Below are positions 37,788 to 47,296 of a stretch of 64,000 nt of DNA, piece after piece (position 1 is the first letter of the stretch; every line of letters begins with the position of its first letter). Source of the DNA: Quercus robur (taxonomy: Eukaryota > Streptophyta > Magnoliopsida > Fagales > Fagaceae); contig NC_065545.1 of assembly GCF_932294415.1 (NCBI RefSeq), forward strand, positions 22,051,357 through 22,115,356, in the 5' to 3' direction. Both the position numbers and the translations under genes were made by a program. Under the pieces are notes generated by a model, which saw nothing but the letters and a program-made list of their open reading frames with translations, was not told where the DNA came from and did no database searches.

Positions 37788-40224
37788 ATGGGTAGATTCG
37801 AAAAATTAGTAAAAACTCCAGCCGCTATGGAGGCCTTTAGGGCTAAATATCACATTCCCCCTGGGGTTGGGCTGCGGTACTGTCCTCTAGAAGGAGTATT
37901 GACAGATAGAGTTGTGGGAGAAGTCGTTATCCCCATGATTGCTTTCATAGAGGGAGGGATGACACTTCCCAGGCGTAGGATCACGAGGGAATACCTGTTC
38001 AACCATAGGTTGACGCCGTATCAGTGTGCCCCGAATATGTTCAAGATACTAGGCTGTGTAGATGTCTTAAACGAGCGGATGAATCTAGGCCTTACTTGGC
38101 ACGATGTGGCTTATCTGTACGAATGTCACCGCCTCGGGGATGATGGGTATTATCTTAAATCCCGGAACGAGGACGTTAGGTTGATCTCTTGTCTTCCAGT
38201 TTCCAATAAGACCGTGAAGAATGACCTCCTCATTGCTTCTGGGGAGTGGTTCGACGGTATTCATTGTCCAACTCGGGCAGGAAACCCAGGTGCGGCGCTT
38301 TTAGGATTGATCCTTTTTGGGGAAAGGATTTAGTGTTGAGGGGTTATTTTTCTTGCTTTCTTTGTAATTGGAAAATTTCATGGTCTAACCTCACTTTTCT
38401 TGGTTTGTTTGCAGACAAAAGTCACGTTACTCCTCGGATAAGCCTTGTGAACGTGCCAGCGCTAAACTATCTTCTCAGGTTGGAGATTTACGTCGCCCAG
38501 GACGGACAGTTGCATGCGGCCCATCTGGTTCTGGGTTACCAACCTCTGAGCAGCGCTTTTCAGGCAGTCGGTCACGCTATAAGGGCTGGCAGTCCGAGGC
38601 TGGCTAGAATTGACGTGTCCCAGGATGGATTCCTAGCTGACCACGATTTGCCACCAGTTGTGTTGCCAGGTGTCAGAAATCCCTACTTAGCAGAGCAACT
38701 ACCTCCGGTAAACGAGCCTGGCGCTGCTGTTTTGGTTGAAGAAGAGGCTGAATCATCTCGTCTTTCCCTTGAGGAAGAGATAGATAAGTTTTACTTCGAG
38801 GAGGAAATTCAGCAAAACCCCTTGGTGGAGCTTTCTAATCCCGAAGCAGAGCAGGACCAACATTCCGCAGTTGGTATTCCCTCAATCGTTATCTGCTCGG
38901 ACGATACTTCAGACGAAGAGATAGAGCCCATGGCAGGAAAGGGAAAGACTCTAAAAGAGCTGATGTCCTCCCGAGGGAAAGCTCAGTCATCGAAGAGTCA
39001 GTCATCGAAGGGACCAACTCCTCCACAGGTCAAAACCCTTCCCCCTGTGGTCCCTCTGGGCGTCTCGGACCCTGGTCTTAAGGTTAATCCGGACCTGAAG
39101 AAGAAGAGGCCGGTTGACACTACTGAGGAAGGTGAGGTGGTTGCCCAGCCGACCAAGCAGCGAAAGACCACGCGGGCGCCAAGGAGCAGAAGGGGTAACT
39201 CCTCGGAGAGCCGGGATGAGGAGAACGTTGCTGAAGTGCGCGCTGCCCCTCGTGCATGGAACCCCAAGTTGGAACTGGATGGGGTGGCCATCCTTTCCAA
39301 TGCTTCGGTCCGAGAGTATAACCGAGGCCGAGCAGGGTACGTGGCTGACGCCTTAGAGCAACCCCTACTCCTTCCTCGAGACATGGAGGCTTATAGGCGG
39401 TTCTCTCAACACGAGCTCTTCCTATCCCTAAAAAGGGATCTCCCGTTGGTAAGTAATCCTTTTACTGTTTTATTAATTTACCTATCCCTGCTAGATTTCT
39501 TTAACACTTTTGTTTCGTTCGCAGATTACCCAGCAGGTGTTCGTGGCTGATGAGTTTTGCCGCGATAGCCGTAGTCGGGTTGAGGCTGAGACCCAGGCTT
39601 GGGCAAAGATGGAGAAAGCCTTGGGGTCCCTCAAGCACGAGCACCTTAAACTCACGGACGAGTTAAAAGGTGTCGGAGAACCGGCGCAAAAGTGCAGAGG
39701 CTGGTTTAAAGAGTGCTGAGACCCAGGCGGAGGACCAGCGCAAAGAGCTGTACACGACGCAGCTTAACCTCATCACCGAGAGGCAGGCAATGTAGGATCT
39801 CAAGATTGCCCTGCAAAAAGTAGAGGATGAGCTGAGGCAGGTAAAGGAGGAGGCCCAGCTGATCCGAGAGGCTACAGAGGCCGAGAAGAATGCTGCTCGC
39901 CAGCTCGGGGCTGAAGAGACGGAGGCCAGGCTGTCTGAGGAGATTCCCGAGGTATGTAGGGAGTACTGCGGCATTTCATGAGCTCATGCTCTCGACGCTG
40001 CAGGAGTTCCTGCGGATTCGGCACTAAGACTGCCCGAGAGCATCTTCTATCCTAAGGAGATCCGTGCGAATCCGGAAGACGCCCAAGTTGCCTCGGAGCA
40101 GGACCTGGCGGTGCCTGATGCCGTCCTTGTGCCTGATATGGCGGAGGATCCCGCCGCAGACTCTACCATCGAGGTTCCTCCTCCTCAGCCCGAGCAGAAA
40201 GAAGATCCTCCTGCTCAAGCTTAG
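37788..40224 (+). pseudogene. Antisense spliced gene carried by element C (unknown function, slightly decayed)
   Basis: The unit runs opposite to gag-pol. Exons: 37788-38289, 38415-39448 and 39525 to about 39951; splice phases 1 and 0 fit, with good donors (GTGCGG, GTAAGT) and pyrimidine-rich GCAG acceptors. A leader intron 37692-37782 is also likely. The N-terminal domain (MGRFEKLVKTP...GLTWHDVAYLYECHRLG) is of the kind annotated as plant 'gypsy-type transposon' protein. The middle is acidic, then Lys/Arg-rich (KKKRPVD...KQRKTTRAPRSRRG, a likely nuclear localisation signal), and the end is coiled coil (DELRQVKEEAQLIREATEAEK) with an acidic/proline tail ending at 40224. A +1 frameshift near 39665, TAG at 39793-39795 and a TGA near 39979 break the last part. 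Function is unknown. It resembles the antisense ORFs reported in some Tat elements such as maize Grande. Confidence 0.75.
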
Positions 40225-40551
40225 CCTTTTAGGCTTTCAATCTCTGTAAATAGTTTTTATTTTTTATTTTATTTTATTTTTCTTTTAAATGAGAGTTATC
40301 CTACTTTTCCCTTTTTTGTAAGGACCTCTCTTTCTAATGTACTCGGAATATTAATATAAAATGTTCGTTTTGCCTACTACGGATGTGCGTTAGTAGCACT
40401 CTTCTTTAAACATTTACGATCGATGTGGATATGGGTAATCGGTCAAAATAAAATGGGTTTTTGGCGCTGCGCATTTGACGATTGCGATGGTACTAAACTG
40501 CGCGCACGCATTAAAATGATTTCCTTTAAGTAATAATCTCCCAATCTATCA

Positions 40552-40777
40552 CAAGTAATAATCTCCCCAAAAGTCTGTGGTCCGAGGAGCCAGGCAGGAC
40601 TTAGGTTCTGCTTAAAACTATGAATTGTCATGAGTAATAATTTCCCCAAAGTCTGTGGTCCGAGGAGCCATGCAGGACTTAGGTTCTGTTTAAAACTATG
40701 AACTGTCATGAGTAATAATTTCCCCAAAAGTCTGTGGTCCGAGGAGCCATGCAGGACTTAGGTTCTGTTTAAAACTT
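40552..40777. repeat. Tandem repeat, about 79 bp x 2.9, in the 3' region of element C
   Basis: Three head-to-tail units starting AGTAATAAT(C/T)TCCCC near 40553, 40632 and 40711. Each contains GTCTGTGGTCCGAGGAGCCA and GGACTTAGGTTCTG. The first two differ at about six sites; the third is cut short after TTTAAAACTTA. They lie between the stop of pol and the end of the antisense gene. Confidence 0.9.
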
Positions 40778-40848
40778 ATAAATAATTGTAATGTAGACTG
40801 GCAAGCGGCAAATAGTCATAGAAGAAAACGTATGCTAAGCCATTCTTA

Positions 40849-43794
40849 TTAATAATAATACCTCCTGAGGTTATTTACATTCCATGGTCGAGGTACAGCT
40901 TTTTCATCCAAATCTTCTAGGTAGTAGGCGCCTATTCCGGCCACGGATGTGACACGGTATGGTCCCTCCCAATTGGGCCCCAACTTGCCCCAAGAGGGGT
41001 TCTTTGCGCTGCCAAGAATCTTCCTCATCACGAGATCACCTGGACCCAGAGGCCGCAATTTGACGTTAGCATCATACCCTTGTCTTAGCTTCTGGTGATA
41101 ATAGGCCATGTGAATCGTGGCCTTTTCCCTTCTTTCCTCGGCTAGGTCCAGACTTCTTCCTAGCAACTCATCGTTATCGCTTGGGGTAAACGAGCTAGAC
41201 CTCAACGTGGGGAAATTGTTCTCGATCGGAAGCACAGCCTCAGCCCCATAAGTCATTGAGAAGGGGGTTTCACCGGTTGAACGCCGCGGCGTTGTCCGAT
41301 AGGTCCATAAGACGTGCGGTAGTTCTTCTACCCATCTCCCCTTTGACTCATCCAGTCTTTTCTTCAATCCGTTCACTATGACCTTGTTTACGGCCTCGAC
41401 TTGCTCATTTCCTTGGGGGTATGCGGGGGTGGAATATCGATTAATGATCCCAAACTCACGGCAATACTCCCTAAAATTCTTGCTGTCAAATTGAAGACCA
41501 TTGTCGGAAATGAGTGTTCTCGGAATTCCGAAGCGGGTGATAATGTTCTTCCAGATGAATTTATGGGCGTCCACGTCCCTGATGTTGGCCAAAGGTTCAG
41601 CCTCCACCCATTTAGTGAAGTAATCGGTTCCGACTATTATGTATCGCTTGTTCCCCGCAGCCTTGGGGAAAGGCCCGACAATATCAAGACCCCATTGCGC
41701 GAACGGCCATGGACTGAAGAGTGGGTTGAGAACCCCTCCGGGTTGGTGGATATTCGGGGCAAACCTTTGACATTGATCGCACTTCTTAGCGTATTCCTGG
41801 GCCTGTCTCTGCATGTTCGGCCACCAGTATCCTTGGGTGAGTGCCCTGTGCGCCAGCGATCTTCCTCCGGTGTGACTTCCACATGCTCCCTCATGCAATT
41901 CCTCAAGAAGAGACTCGGACTCTTCTGGATGTACGCAGAGCAAATACGGTCCAGAGTAGGAGCGCCGATAGAGTTTGCGGTCCTCTGATAGCCAGAAACG
42001 AGGAGCATTTCTACGTATCTTCTCGGCTTCTAGTTTTTCTTCCGGTAGGATATCGTCTTGGAGGAAATTCCTTATGGGGTCCATCCAACTGGGACTCTGT
42101 CTAATCTGATGGACTTGGGTCGGGTTTCCGCTGGTGGGACTGGCCTTGACTAGATCTTCGACTAGGATCATTCGTGGCAAATTACGTGCCGAGAACGTGG
42201 CAAGAGTGGCCAGCGAGTCTGCATGAGTGTTTACGCTCCTGGAGATGTGCGTCAGACTGAAGGATTCAAAGCTCGCCTGTAGCCGTTTGACTTGTCCCAG
42301 ATACTCTTGCATCCTAGTATCTCGAGCTTCTAGCTCTCCCATCACTTGTCCGACCACTAATCTGGAGTCCGAGAAGGCTTCTATTACTCTTCCACCCAAT
42401 CTTTGAACCATTGCCATTCCTTGAAGTAAGGCTTCGTATTCGGCTTCATTGTTCGTAGCCGAGAATCCGAGTCTTAATGACTTTTCAATGACAGCGCCGT
42501 CCGGCGATATTAACACTATCCCAACTCCTGATCCTCTCTGGTTGGCCGCGCCATCCACGTAGACCTTCCAATGCATGGTCTCCCCGGCTGAAACTGCGCC
42601 AACCAATTTTCCACCCAGGTCTTTCTTCTCGGTCATCGTTTCTATAGAAGGCTCAGCAAACTCCGCTACCAAGTCTGCGAGGACCTGTCCTTTGACGGAG
42701 GGTCTGGGCATATATTTAATATCAAAAGCCCCCAAAAGAGCACTCCATATGGCGATCCTTCCTATGTAGTCAGCGCTTCGAAGCACGGCTCGAAGGGGAA
42801 GCTGAGTTAGAACGATGACCGTATGCGCCTGAAAGTAATGAGGAAGCTTCCGGGTTGCATGCACTATCGCCAGAATTGCCTTTTCTAAGGGTAGGTATCG
42901 CACCTCGGCCTCATGTAGTGATTTGCTCACATAGTACACCGGTCGCTGCACCCCATTATCATCCCGTATCAGTACCAGGCTTACGGCGTGGGGAGCTACG
43001 GCGATGTAGGCAAACAGCACCTCGTCTGCCTCCGGACTGGACATGATGGGTGGTCGGGACAGGTAGTCCTTAAGCTGTTGGAAAGCCTGAACGCAATCCT
43101 CCGACCATTTAAACTCTTTCCACCGGTTTAATGCCGCAATCATGCCAGTGAGCTTCTGCACCTCCTTCGGGTTCCGAGGAGTCTGTAGACTGTTAATGGC
43201 TTTGATTTGGTCGGGACTTACTTCTATTCCCCTATGGGTGACCATGTACCCTAGGAACTTCCCAGACCCGACCCCGAATGAACATTTGGAGGCGTTCAGC
43301 CGCAACCGGTGCTCCCTTAAGATAGCGAAGACTGTTCCAAGGTCTTTCACGTGCTCGGACACCCTTTTACTCTTCACAACCATATCGTCTATATACACTT
43401 CAATGATCTTGCCCAGTTGTGGCTCGAACATCCGAGTCATCATCCTTTGGTAGGTTGAGCCCGCGTTCTTTAGCCCGAATGGCATCACCTTATAATGATA
43501 ATTTCCGATGGGCATCATGAAGGCCGTTTTCTCTTGGTCCTCTAGCGCAAGGGGTATCTGATGATAGCCCTGGAAGGCGTCCAGGAAGCTCATTCGAGGG
43601 TGCCCCACGGTTGCATCCACCAATCGATCGATTTTGGGTAGAGGGAATGGGTCCTTGGGGCACGCCTTGTTCAGGTCCGTGAAGTCCACGCAGACCCTCC
43701 ACTTTCCCGTCTTCTTCCTTACCAGCACTGTGTTCGCCAACCATTCAGGATAAAAGACCTCTTTGATAGCCCCTGCTCTTTTCAACTTGGCCAC
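40849..43794 (-). CDS. Element C pol: reverse transcriptase, two RNase H domains, integrase
   Basis: An open frame of 981 codons. Reverse transcriptase: LVRKKTGKWRVCVDFTDLNK near residues 24-43, FLDAFQGYHQI near 70-80, catalytic YIDD at 134-137. RNase H follows (residues about 255-370). A second, plant-type RNase H starts with VYVDGAA (411-417) and has the NNEAEYEALL and DSRLVV blocks. Integrase: H-H-C-C finger (residues about 625-670, with C..C in CDQCQ), then core with TDYFTKW, SDNGLQF and EQVE. The stretch after TGMIAALNR is shorter than usual for the family, apparently an in-frame loss of about 20 residues between polymerase and RNase H. Upstream, two in-frame stop codons separate it from protease. 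The first residue of the frame is not a true ATG start. Confidence 0.93.
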   Translation of the reverse strand: MAKLKRAGAIKEVFYPEWLANTVLVRKKTGKWRVCVDFTDLNKACPKDPFPLPKIDRLVDATVGHPRMSFLDAFQGYHQIPLALEDQEKTAFMMPIGNYHYKVMPFGLKNAGSTYQRMMTRMFEPQLGKIIEVYIDDMVVKSKRVSEHVKDLGTVFAILREHRLRLNASKCSFGVGSGKFLGYMVTHRGIEVSPDQIKAINSLQTPRNPKEVQKLTGMIAALNRWKEFKWSEDCVQAFQQLKDYLSRPPIMSSPEADEVLFAYIAVAPHAVSLVLIRDDNGVQRPVYYVSKSLHEAEVRYLPLEKAILAIVHATRKLPHYFQAHTVIVLTQLPLRAVLRSADYIGRIAIWSALLGAFDIKYMPRPSVKGQVLADLVAEFAEPSIETMTEKKDLGGKLVGAVSAGETMHWKVYVDGAANQRGSGVGIVLISPDGAVIEKSLRLGFSATNNEAEYEALLQGMAMVQRLGGRVIEAFSDSRLVVGQVMGELEARDTRMQEYLGQVKRLQASFESFSLTHISRSVNTHADSLATLATFSARNLPRMILVEDLVKASPTSGNPTQVHQIRQSPSWMDPIRNFLQDDILPEEKLEAEKIRRNAPRFWLSEDRKLYRRSYSGPYLLCVHPEESESLLEELHEGACGSHTGGRSLAHRALTQGYWWPNMQRQAQEYAKKCDQCQRFAPNIHQPGGVLNPLFSPWPFAQWGLDIVGPFPKAAGNKRYIIVGTDYFTKWVEAEPLANIRDVDAHKFIWKNIITRFGIPRTLISDNGLQFDSKNFREYCREFGIINRYSTPAYPQGNEQVEAVNKVIVNGLKKRLDESKGRWVEELPHVLWTYRTTPRRSTGETPFSMTYGAEAVLPIENNFPTLRSSSFTPSDNDELLGRSLDLAEERREKATIHMAYYHQKLRQGYDANVKLRPLGPGDLVMRKILGSAKNPSWGKLGPNWEGPYRVTSVAGIGAYYLEDLDEKAVPRPWNVNNLRRYYY

Positions 43795-44109
43795 CTCGTC
43801 TCTTACGGCACTAGCGTGTTCCTTTGAAGGGCATCGGGGTGGCTACTGCCTCGGAGTGGAAGAGGGGTTGACGTTCAGGTGGTGGCAGATGAGGCTGGGA
43901 TCAACTCCAGGGGCATCGTAGGCGTCCCAAGCGAATACGTCGAAATCTTCTCTGAGAAATCTGACCAGTTCTTCCTTTTCTTGAGAGGGAAATTCAGAGC
44001 CGACCTGAAAGAACTTCTCCGGGTCATCGCTGACAGCAACCTTATCTAAACCTTCACACCTTATCTCCTCGGCCAGCCCCTCGTCTTGCTTTGCCGAGGA
44101 GGCTGGTTG

Positions 44110-44961
44110 CTATAAGCTTTTTGGGACCGAGGACTCGTCCAAGGGCCGATGTAAAATGGCGGCCACCACACACTTCCTGGCCACGGCCTGATCTCCTCGG
44201 ATCTCTTCCACTCGTCCTCTGGATGAGTATTTTACTTTTTGGTGAAGTGTGGAGGTCACGGCCTCTAGGCTGTGGATCCATAGCCTTGCAACTATCGCGG
44301 TGTAGGGTGAATAAGCGTCGACCACAATAAAATTCACCTCCACCACTTCCGCCCCAGTCTGTACGGGCAGTCGGATTTGCCCCTTTGGCGTAACAAGCTT
44401 CCCCTCGAAGCTGAGAAGGGGGGAGTCATAAGCTGTCAAATCTTCCGGCTTCAAATTCAACCCCTTGTATAGGTCGGGGTACATTATCTCCACCGCACTT
44501 CCAGAGTCTACTAATACCCTTTTCACATCGAAACCCCCAATCCGCAGGGTGACCACCAAGGCGTCATCGTGAGATTGAATTGTTCCTCTCTTATCCTCAT
44601 CCGAGAACCCCAGTATCAAAGAGCTTCCCTTTTTTAACTTTTTGGGCTCCCTTTGCCTGCCTTCGGAGGGAAGGCGATCCACGGCTAATGCCCTGGGGAT
44701 GGGTGGCCCAGTTCTTCCCGGTGCAGCGAAGATGACATGTATCGTCCCGGTGGGGGGTTTTAGAGACATGTCCCTTCGAGGTTCTTGTGTTGCTTGGCCG
44801 GGATGGCCGCTCGATGGGTGCAGCAGGTGACGTAGCTTTCCTTCTCGGACCAATTGATCCAGGTGATTCCACAGATTCCTGCAGTCCTCAGTAGTATGCC
44901 CGTGGTCCTGATGATAGTGGCAATACAAGTTCTGATTACGTCTGGCAGGGTCTCCAGCCAT
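44110..44961 (-). CDS. Element C zinc-knuckle and protease segment
   Basis: An open frame of 283 codons. Near its start is a CHYHQDHGHTTEDC zinc-knuckle-like block, and further on an aspartic protease core, VLVDSGSAVEIMY (residues about 155-167), with the retroviral-type D-S-G triad. It overlaps the gag frame at 44760-44961 in another phase, so gag and protease are separated by a frame break near 44958-44996. It ends at a stop at 44110-44112, before pol. Confidence 0.85.
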   Translation of the reverse strand: MAGDPARRNQNLYCHYHQDHGHTTEDCRNLWNHLDQLVREGKLRHLLHPSSGHPGQATQEPRRDMSLKPPTGTIHVIFAAPGRTGPPIPRALAVDRLPSEGRQREPKKLKKGSSLILGFSDEDKRGTIQSHDDALVVTLRIGGFDVKRVLVDSGSAVEIMYPDLYKGLNLKPEDLTAYDSPLLSFEGKLVTPKGQIRLPVQTGAEVVEVNFIVVDAYSPYTAIVARLWIHSLEAVTSTLHQKVKYSSRGRVEEIRGDQAVARKCVVAAILHRPLDESSVPKSL

Positions 44962-44996
44962 CTTTCCCGGCCATCTTTCCCGGCCATCTGTCGCGG
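44958..44996. repeat. 13-bp tandem triplication at the gag/protease frame break
   Basis: Three copies of CCATCTTTCCCGG (the last with two changes) lie exactly where the reading frame passes from the gag ORF to the protease ORF. The unit is not a multiple of three, so a change in copy number shifts frame. Confidence 0.85.
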
Positions 44997-46070
44997 AAAA
45001 TCTCTCCTCGGCTGACCAGGATTGTGACGTTCCGTCCTGAAATCATTTGCTTTAAGGGGGACAACCTTCTTCTTTCCCTTCCCTTGCAGCTGATCCTCCT
45101 CCACTCTTTTGTACTTGTCAATCCTATCCATTAGCTGTTGGACGTCAGTAACTGGTTTTCCGGTGAGGGATTTCCTTAAGCCATGCCCGGTGGGGAGGCC
45201 GCTTTTGAACGTGCTGATAGCAACATTATCATGGTTGTCATCTAAATCGTTATACACCTCCCAATACCTATCCGAGTATGCTTTCAGAGTTTCTCCTTCA
45301 TGCATGGACAAGGACAGTAGCGAACTGAGAGGTCGAGGGACTCTGGTGTTTGTAATAAAACGGGAGCAAAAAGCTTGAGTGAGCTGCTTGTAGGAGCCTA
45401 CGGAGTTTGTCTTCAGGCTGTTGAACCACCTCATTGCCATCGATCCCAAGCTGGATGGGAAGATCTTGCACATTAGGGCTTCGTTTTGCGAATAGATCGC
45501 CATTTTTTGGTTGAACTGACTCACGTGCTCTACCGGGTCTGTTCTGCAGGTATAGATGGCGAATACCGGTTGGTTGAAGCGTCTTGGTAGCTTAGCCCCT
45601 TCGATTCTACTCGTGAAGGGTGACCTTGAGACCTGATCCAACGCCTTCTTCATGGCGTCGCTCCCCAAACCTTTGCTGGATGGGCTCTCATACTTCCGTA
45701 CTGGGCGTGGTTCCTTTTCGTAAGAAAATGTCTCACTTAGGGGGGTCCTTGACCTTCGTTTGTAACTCATGTCCTCCGCATTAGAAGACTCGCCTGAGTC
45801 AGAGGGAGATCGTCTTCGCTGTACACGTCGTAACTTCCTTTTTAAGTCATCTATCTCTCGCTGCATGGCCTGGTGACTATTTCGCCTCTGAGACACGTGA
45901 CTTCCTGTCTGAGTGTGACTCTGGCTCGTCCGGATAGTATGCACACTTCCCTCACGATTCCCCCTGCCGCCTGGGTTGGTTGGGTTATTTTGCCTCTGGG
46001 ACTCGGCGGGTCGTGTCCATTGGGAGTTAGCTTGGTGAGGATCCTCCTGGTGCGGATCTAGTTCTTCCAT
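44997..46070 (-). CDS. Element C gag (capsid region)
   Basis: An open frame from ATG at 46070. The N-terminal third is charged and low-complexity (DDLKRKLRRVQRRRSPSDSGESS). A Retrotrans_gag region follows (FTSRIEGAKLPRRF...DPVEHVSQFNQKMAIY...FPSSLGSMAMRWFNSL...LLSLSMHEGETLKAYSDRY). It makes the virus-like particle coat of the retrotransposon. The frame technically stays open to 44760, but beyond about 44996 it is out of phase with the zinc-knuckle/protease coding sequence. Confidence 0.88.
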
Positions 46071-46105
46071 GCTCGACCGTTGCGCTAGCTGATGCCTTAG
46101 CTCTT

Positions 46106-46123
46106 CCCACAGACGGCGCCAAT
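46106..46123 (-). other. Primer binding site of element C
   Basis: Just inside the 5' LTR, read on the minus strand as TTGGCGCCGTCTGTGGG. TGGCGCC-type primer sites are usual for Tat/Athila-like elements. Confidence 0.75.
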
Positions 46124-46808
46124 TGTAGTCGCACGATTTTCCTGGCCCAACTTATGTTGATTAGGCCCTGGCCCAAAGCGCAACCCACAATAATTATTTG
46201 TAGAGGATGGGTCAAAGAGCTTAGCCTCAGTGAACTTGTTCGGTCTAATGCATGGACAATATTGTTTGCAAAAAGAAAATAAAAACACCAGAATGGACCT
46301 TTCTCAAGTCTGATTTTATTTCTTTTTTTGTTCCTGATACAGTTCTCCCGTCCCCTTCTTTGAGGGACTCCACTACATTATATATTTCTCTTCTTTTCAT
46401 CTCAACCTTACACCTGTTAATCATCCAAGCATCCACTTGAGCATCTGTCCCATCAGACGCCCTCATCAGACCCTTTATGAGTTGCAGAGGCCAAGGCGGT
46501 ACTGTTCAGGAGTCTTTTCCTCATTAATGCGGCCAAGAGGGTGGTTGGGGCGCAATTAATGTGGTGGTAGCCTTCCATGAGATATTTTGGATTTAATTCA
46601 TTTTATATGTTGGGAAGATGAGCTGAAATGGCTGGGGAAAGTTCCTCGTCTGGACTTCGTGATGTCCGAGGAGGAGTTACTCCTCGGACAGGTTTCCTTG
46701 GCGCTATTGGGTTGAGTAACGCTTCATATGAGGCTTCTCTTCGGACAGTACGCTCCTCGGACGGGCCTGAGTTTGGAATAGCCCATCATTTTTGGGCCGA
46801 GCCCCACA
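46124..46808 (-). repeat. 5' LTR of element C
   Basis: 685 bp, same ends as the LTR at 36560. The hairpin TGTCCGAGGAG / CTCCTCGGACA is at 46663-46690. On the plus strand it is followed by the ATTCA target duplication. Confidence 0.95.
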
Positions 46809-46861
46809 ATTCATTCTCTTAAAAGAGAGATTATTCAAATTATTCAAACTAACTTTGTAAT

Positions 46862-47250
46862 AAATTATTCATTCTTTTAAAAGAGATTATAATGATAATC
46901 AAAACTCATATCAAACTTATATTAAATACATATAATTTATTCTCTAAATTTTATTAGAGAGAGAGAGAGTGCTTGCGATGAGGAACTAAAAAATATAACA
47001 CCAAAATGTATGAACCCAAAATAGAGTTTTGTTAAAATATTCTATAAGTTTTTGTATTTTTTTTAGTTTGATATTCTCTAAGTTTTGTAATTTGGGTTCA
47101 TATGTTTTGGTGTTATATTTTTTAGTTCCCCATCACAAATAGTCTCTCTCTCTCTTCAATAAAAATTAGAGAATAAAGTATACATATTTAGTATAAGTTT
47201 GATATGAGTTTTTATTATCATGATAATCTCTTTTAAAAGAATGAATAATT
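46862..47250. repeat. Long palindrome, arms about 165 bp, loop about 65 bp
   Basis: The left arm, about 46862-47025, reads AAATTATTCATTCTTTTAAA onward to ATGTATGAACCC. The right arm, about 47093-47250, returns as GGGTTCATATGTTTTGGTG to TTTTAAAAGAATGAATAATTT. Agreement by eye is roughly 85-90%. The arms include a GAGAGAGAGA / TCTCTCTCTC block. No protein is encoded. It directly follows the target site of element C. Confidence 0.85.
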
Positions 47251-47296
47251 TGAATAATTTATTTAAATAAAAATTATACATACACATATATGTATA

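Larger units (their letters stand above)
36560..46808 (-). mobile_element. Young Tat-lineage Ty3/Gypsy retrotransposon (element C)
   Basis: Flanked by the 5-bp duplication ATTCA (36555-36559, 46809-46813). Two 685-bp LTRs (36560-37244, 46124-46808) differ at about five positions, all transitions, by direct comparison. On the minus strand: 5' LTR (right), primer site, gag, protease, reverse transcriptase, RNase H, a second plant-type RNase H, integrase. The second RNase H and the PBS type are characteristic of the Tat/Athila side of Gypsy. The 3' part, between pol and the 3' LTR, carries an oppositely oriented spliced gene (37788-40224) and a tandem repeat. A frameshift, two in-frame stops and a deletion in reverse transcriptase mean this copy is not autonomous, despite its youth. 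Confidence 0.95.

Noticed and set aside
40552..40777. CRISPR-like array
   Set aside because: The units are contiguous 79-bp tandem repeats without spacers, in a plant retrotransposon.
36560..46808. Reading the antisense gene as a captured host gene
   Set aside because: Its N-terminal domain is of a kind linked to plant Gypsy-type elements and no host gene family was recognised; capture is possible but unsupported without a search.
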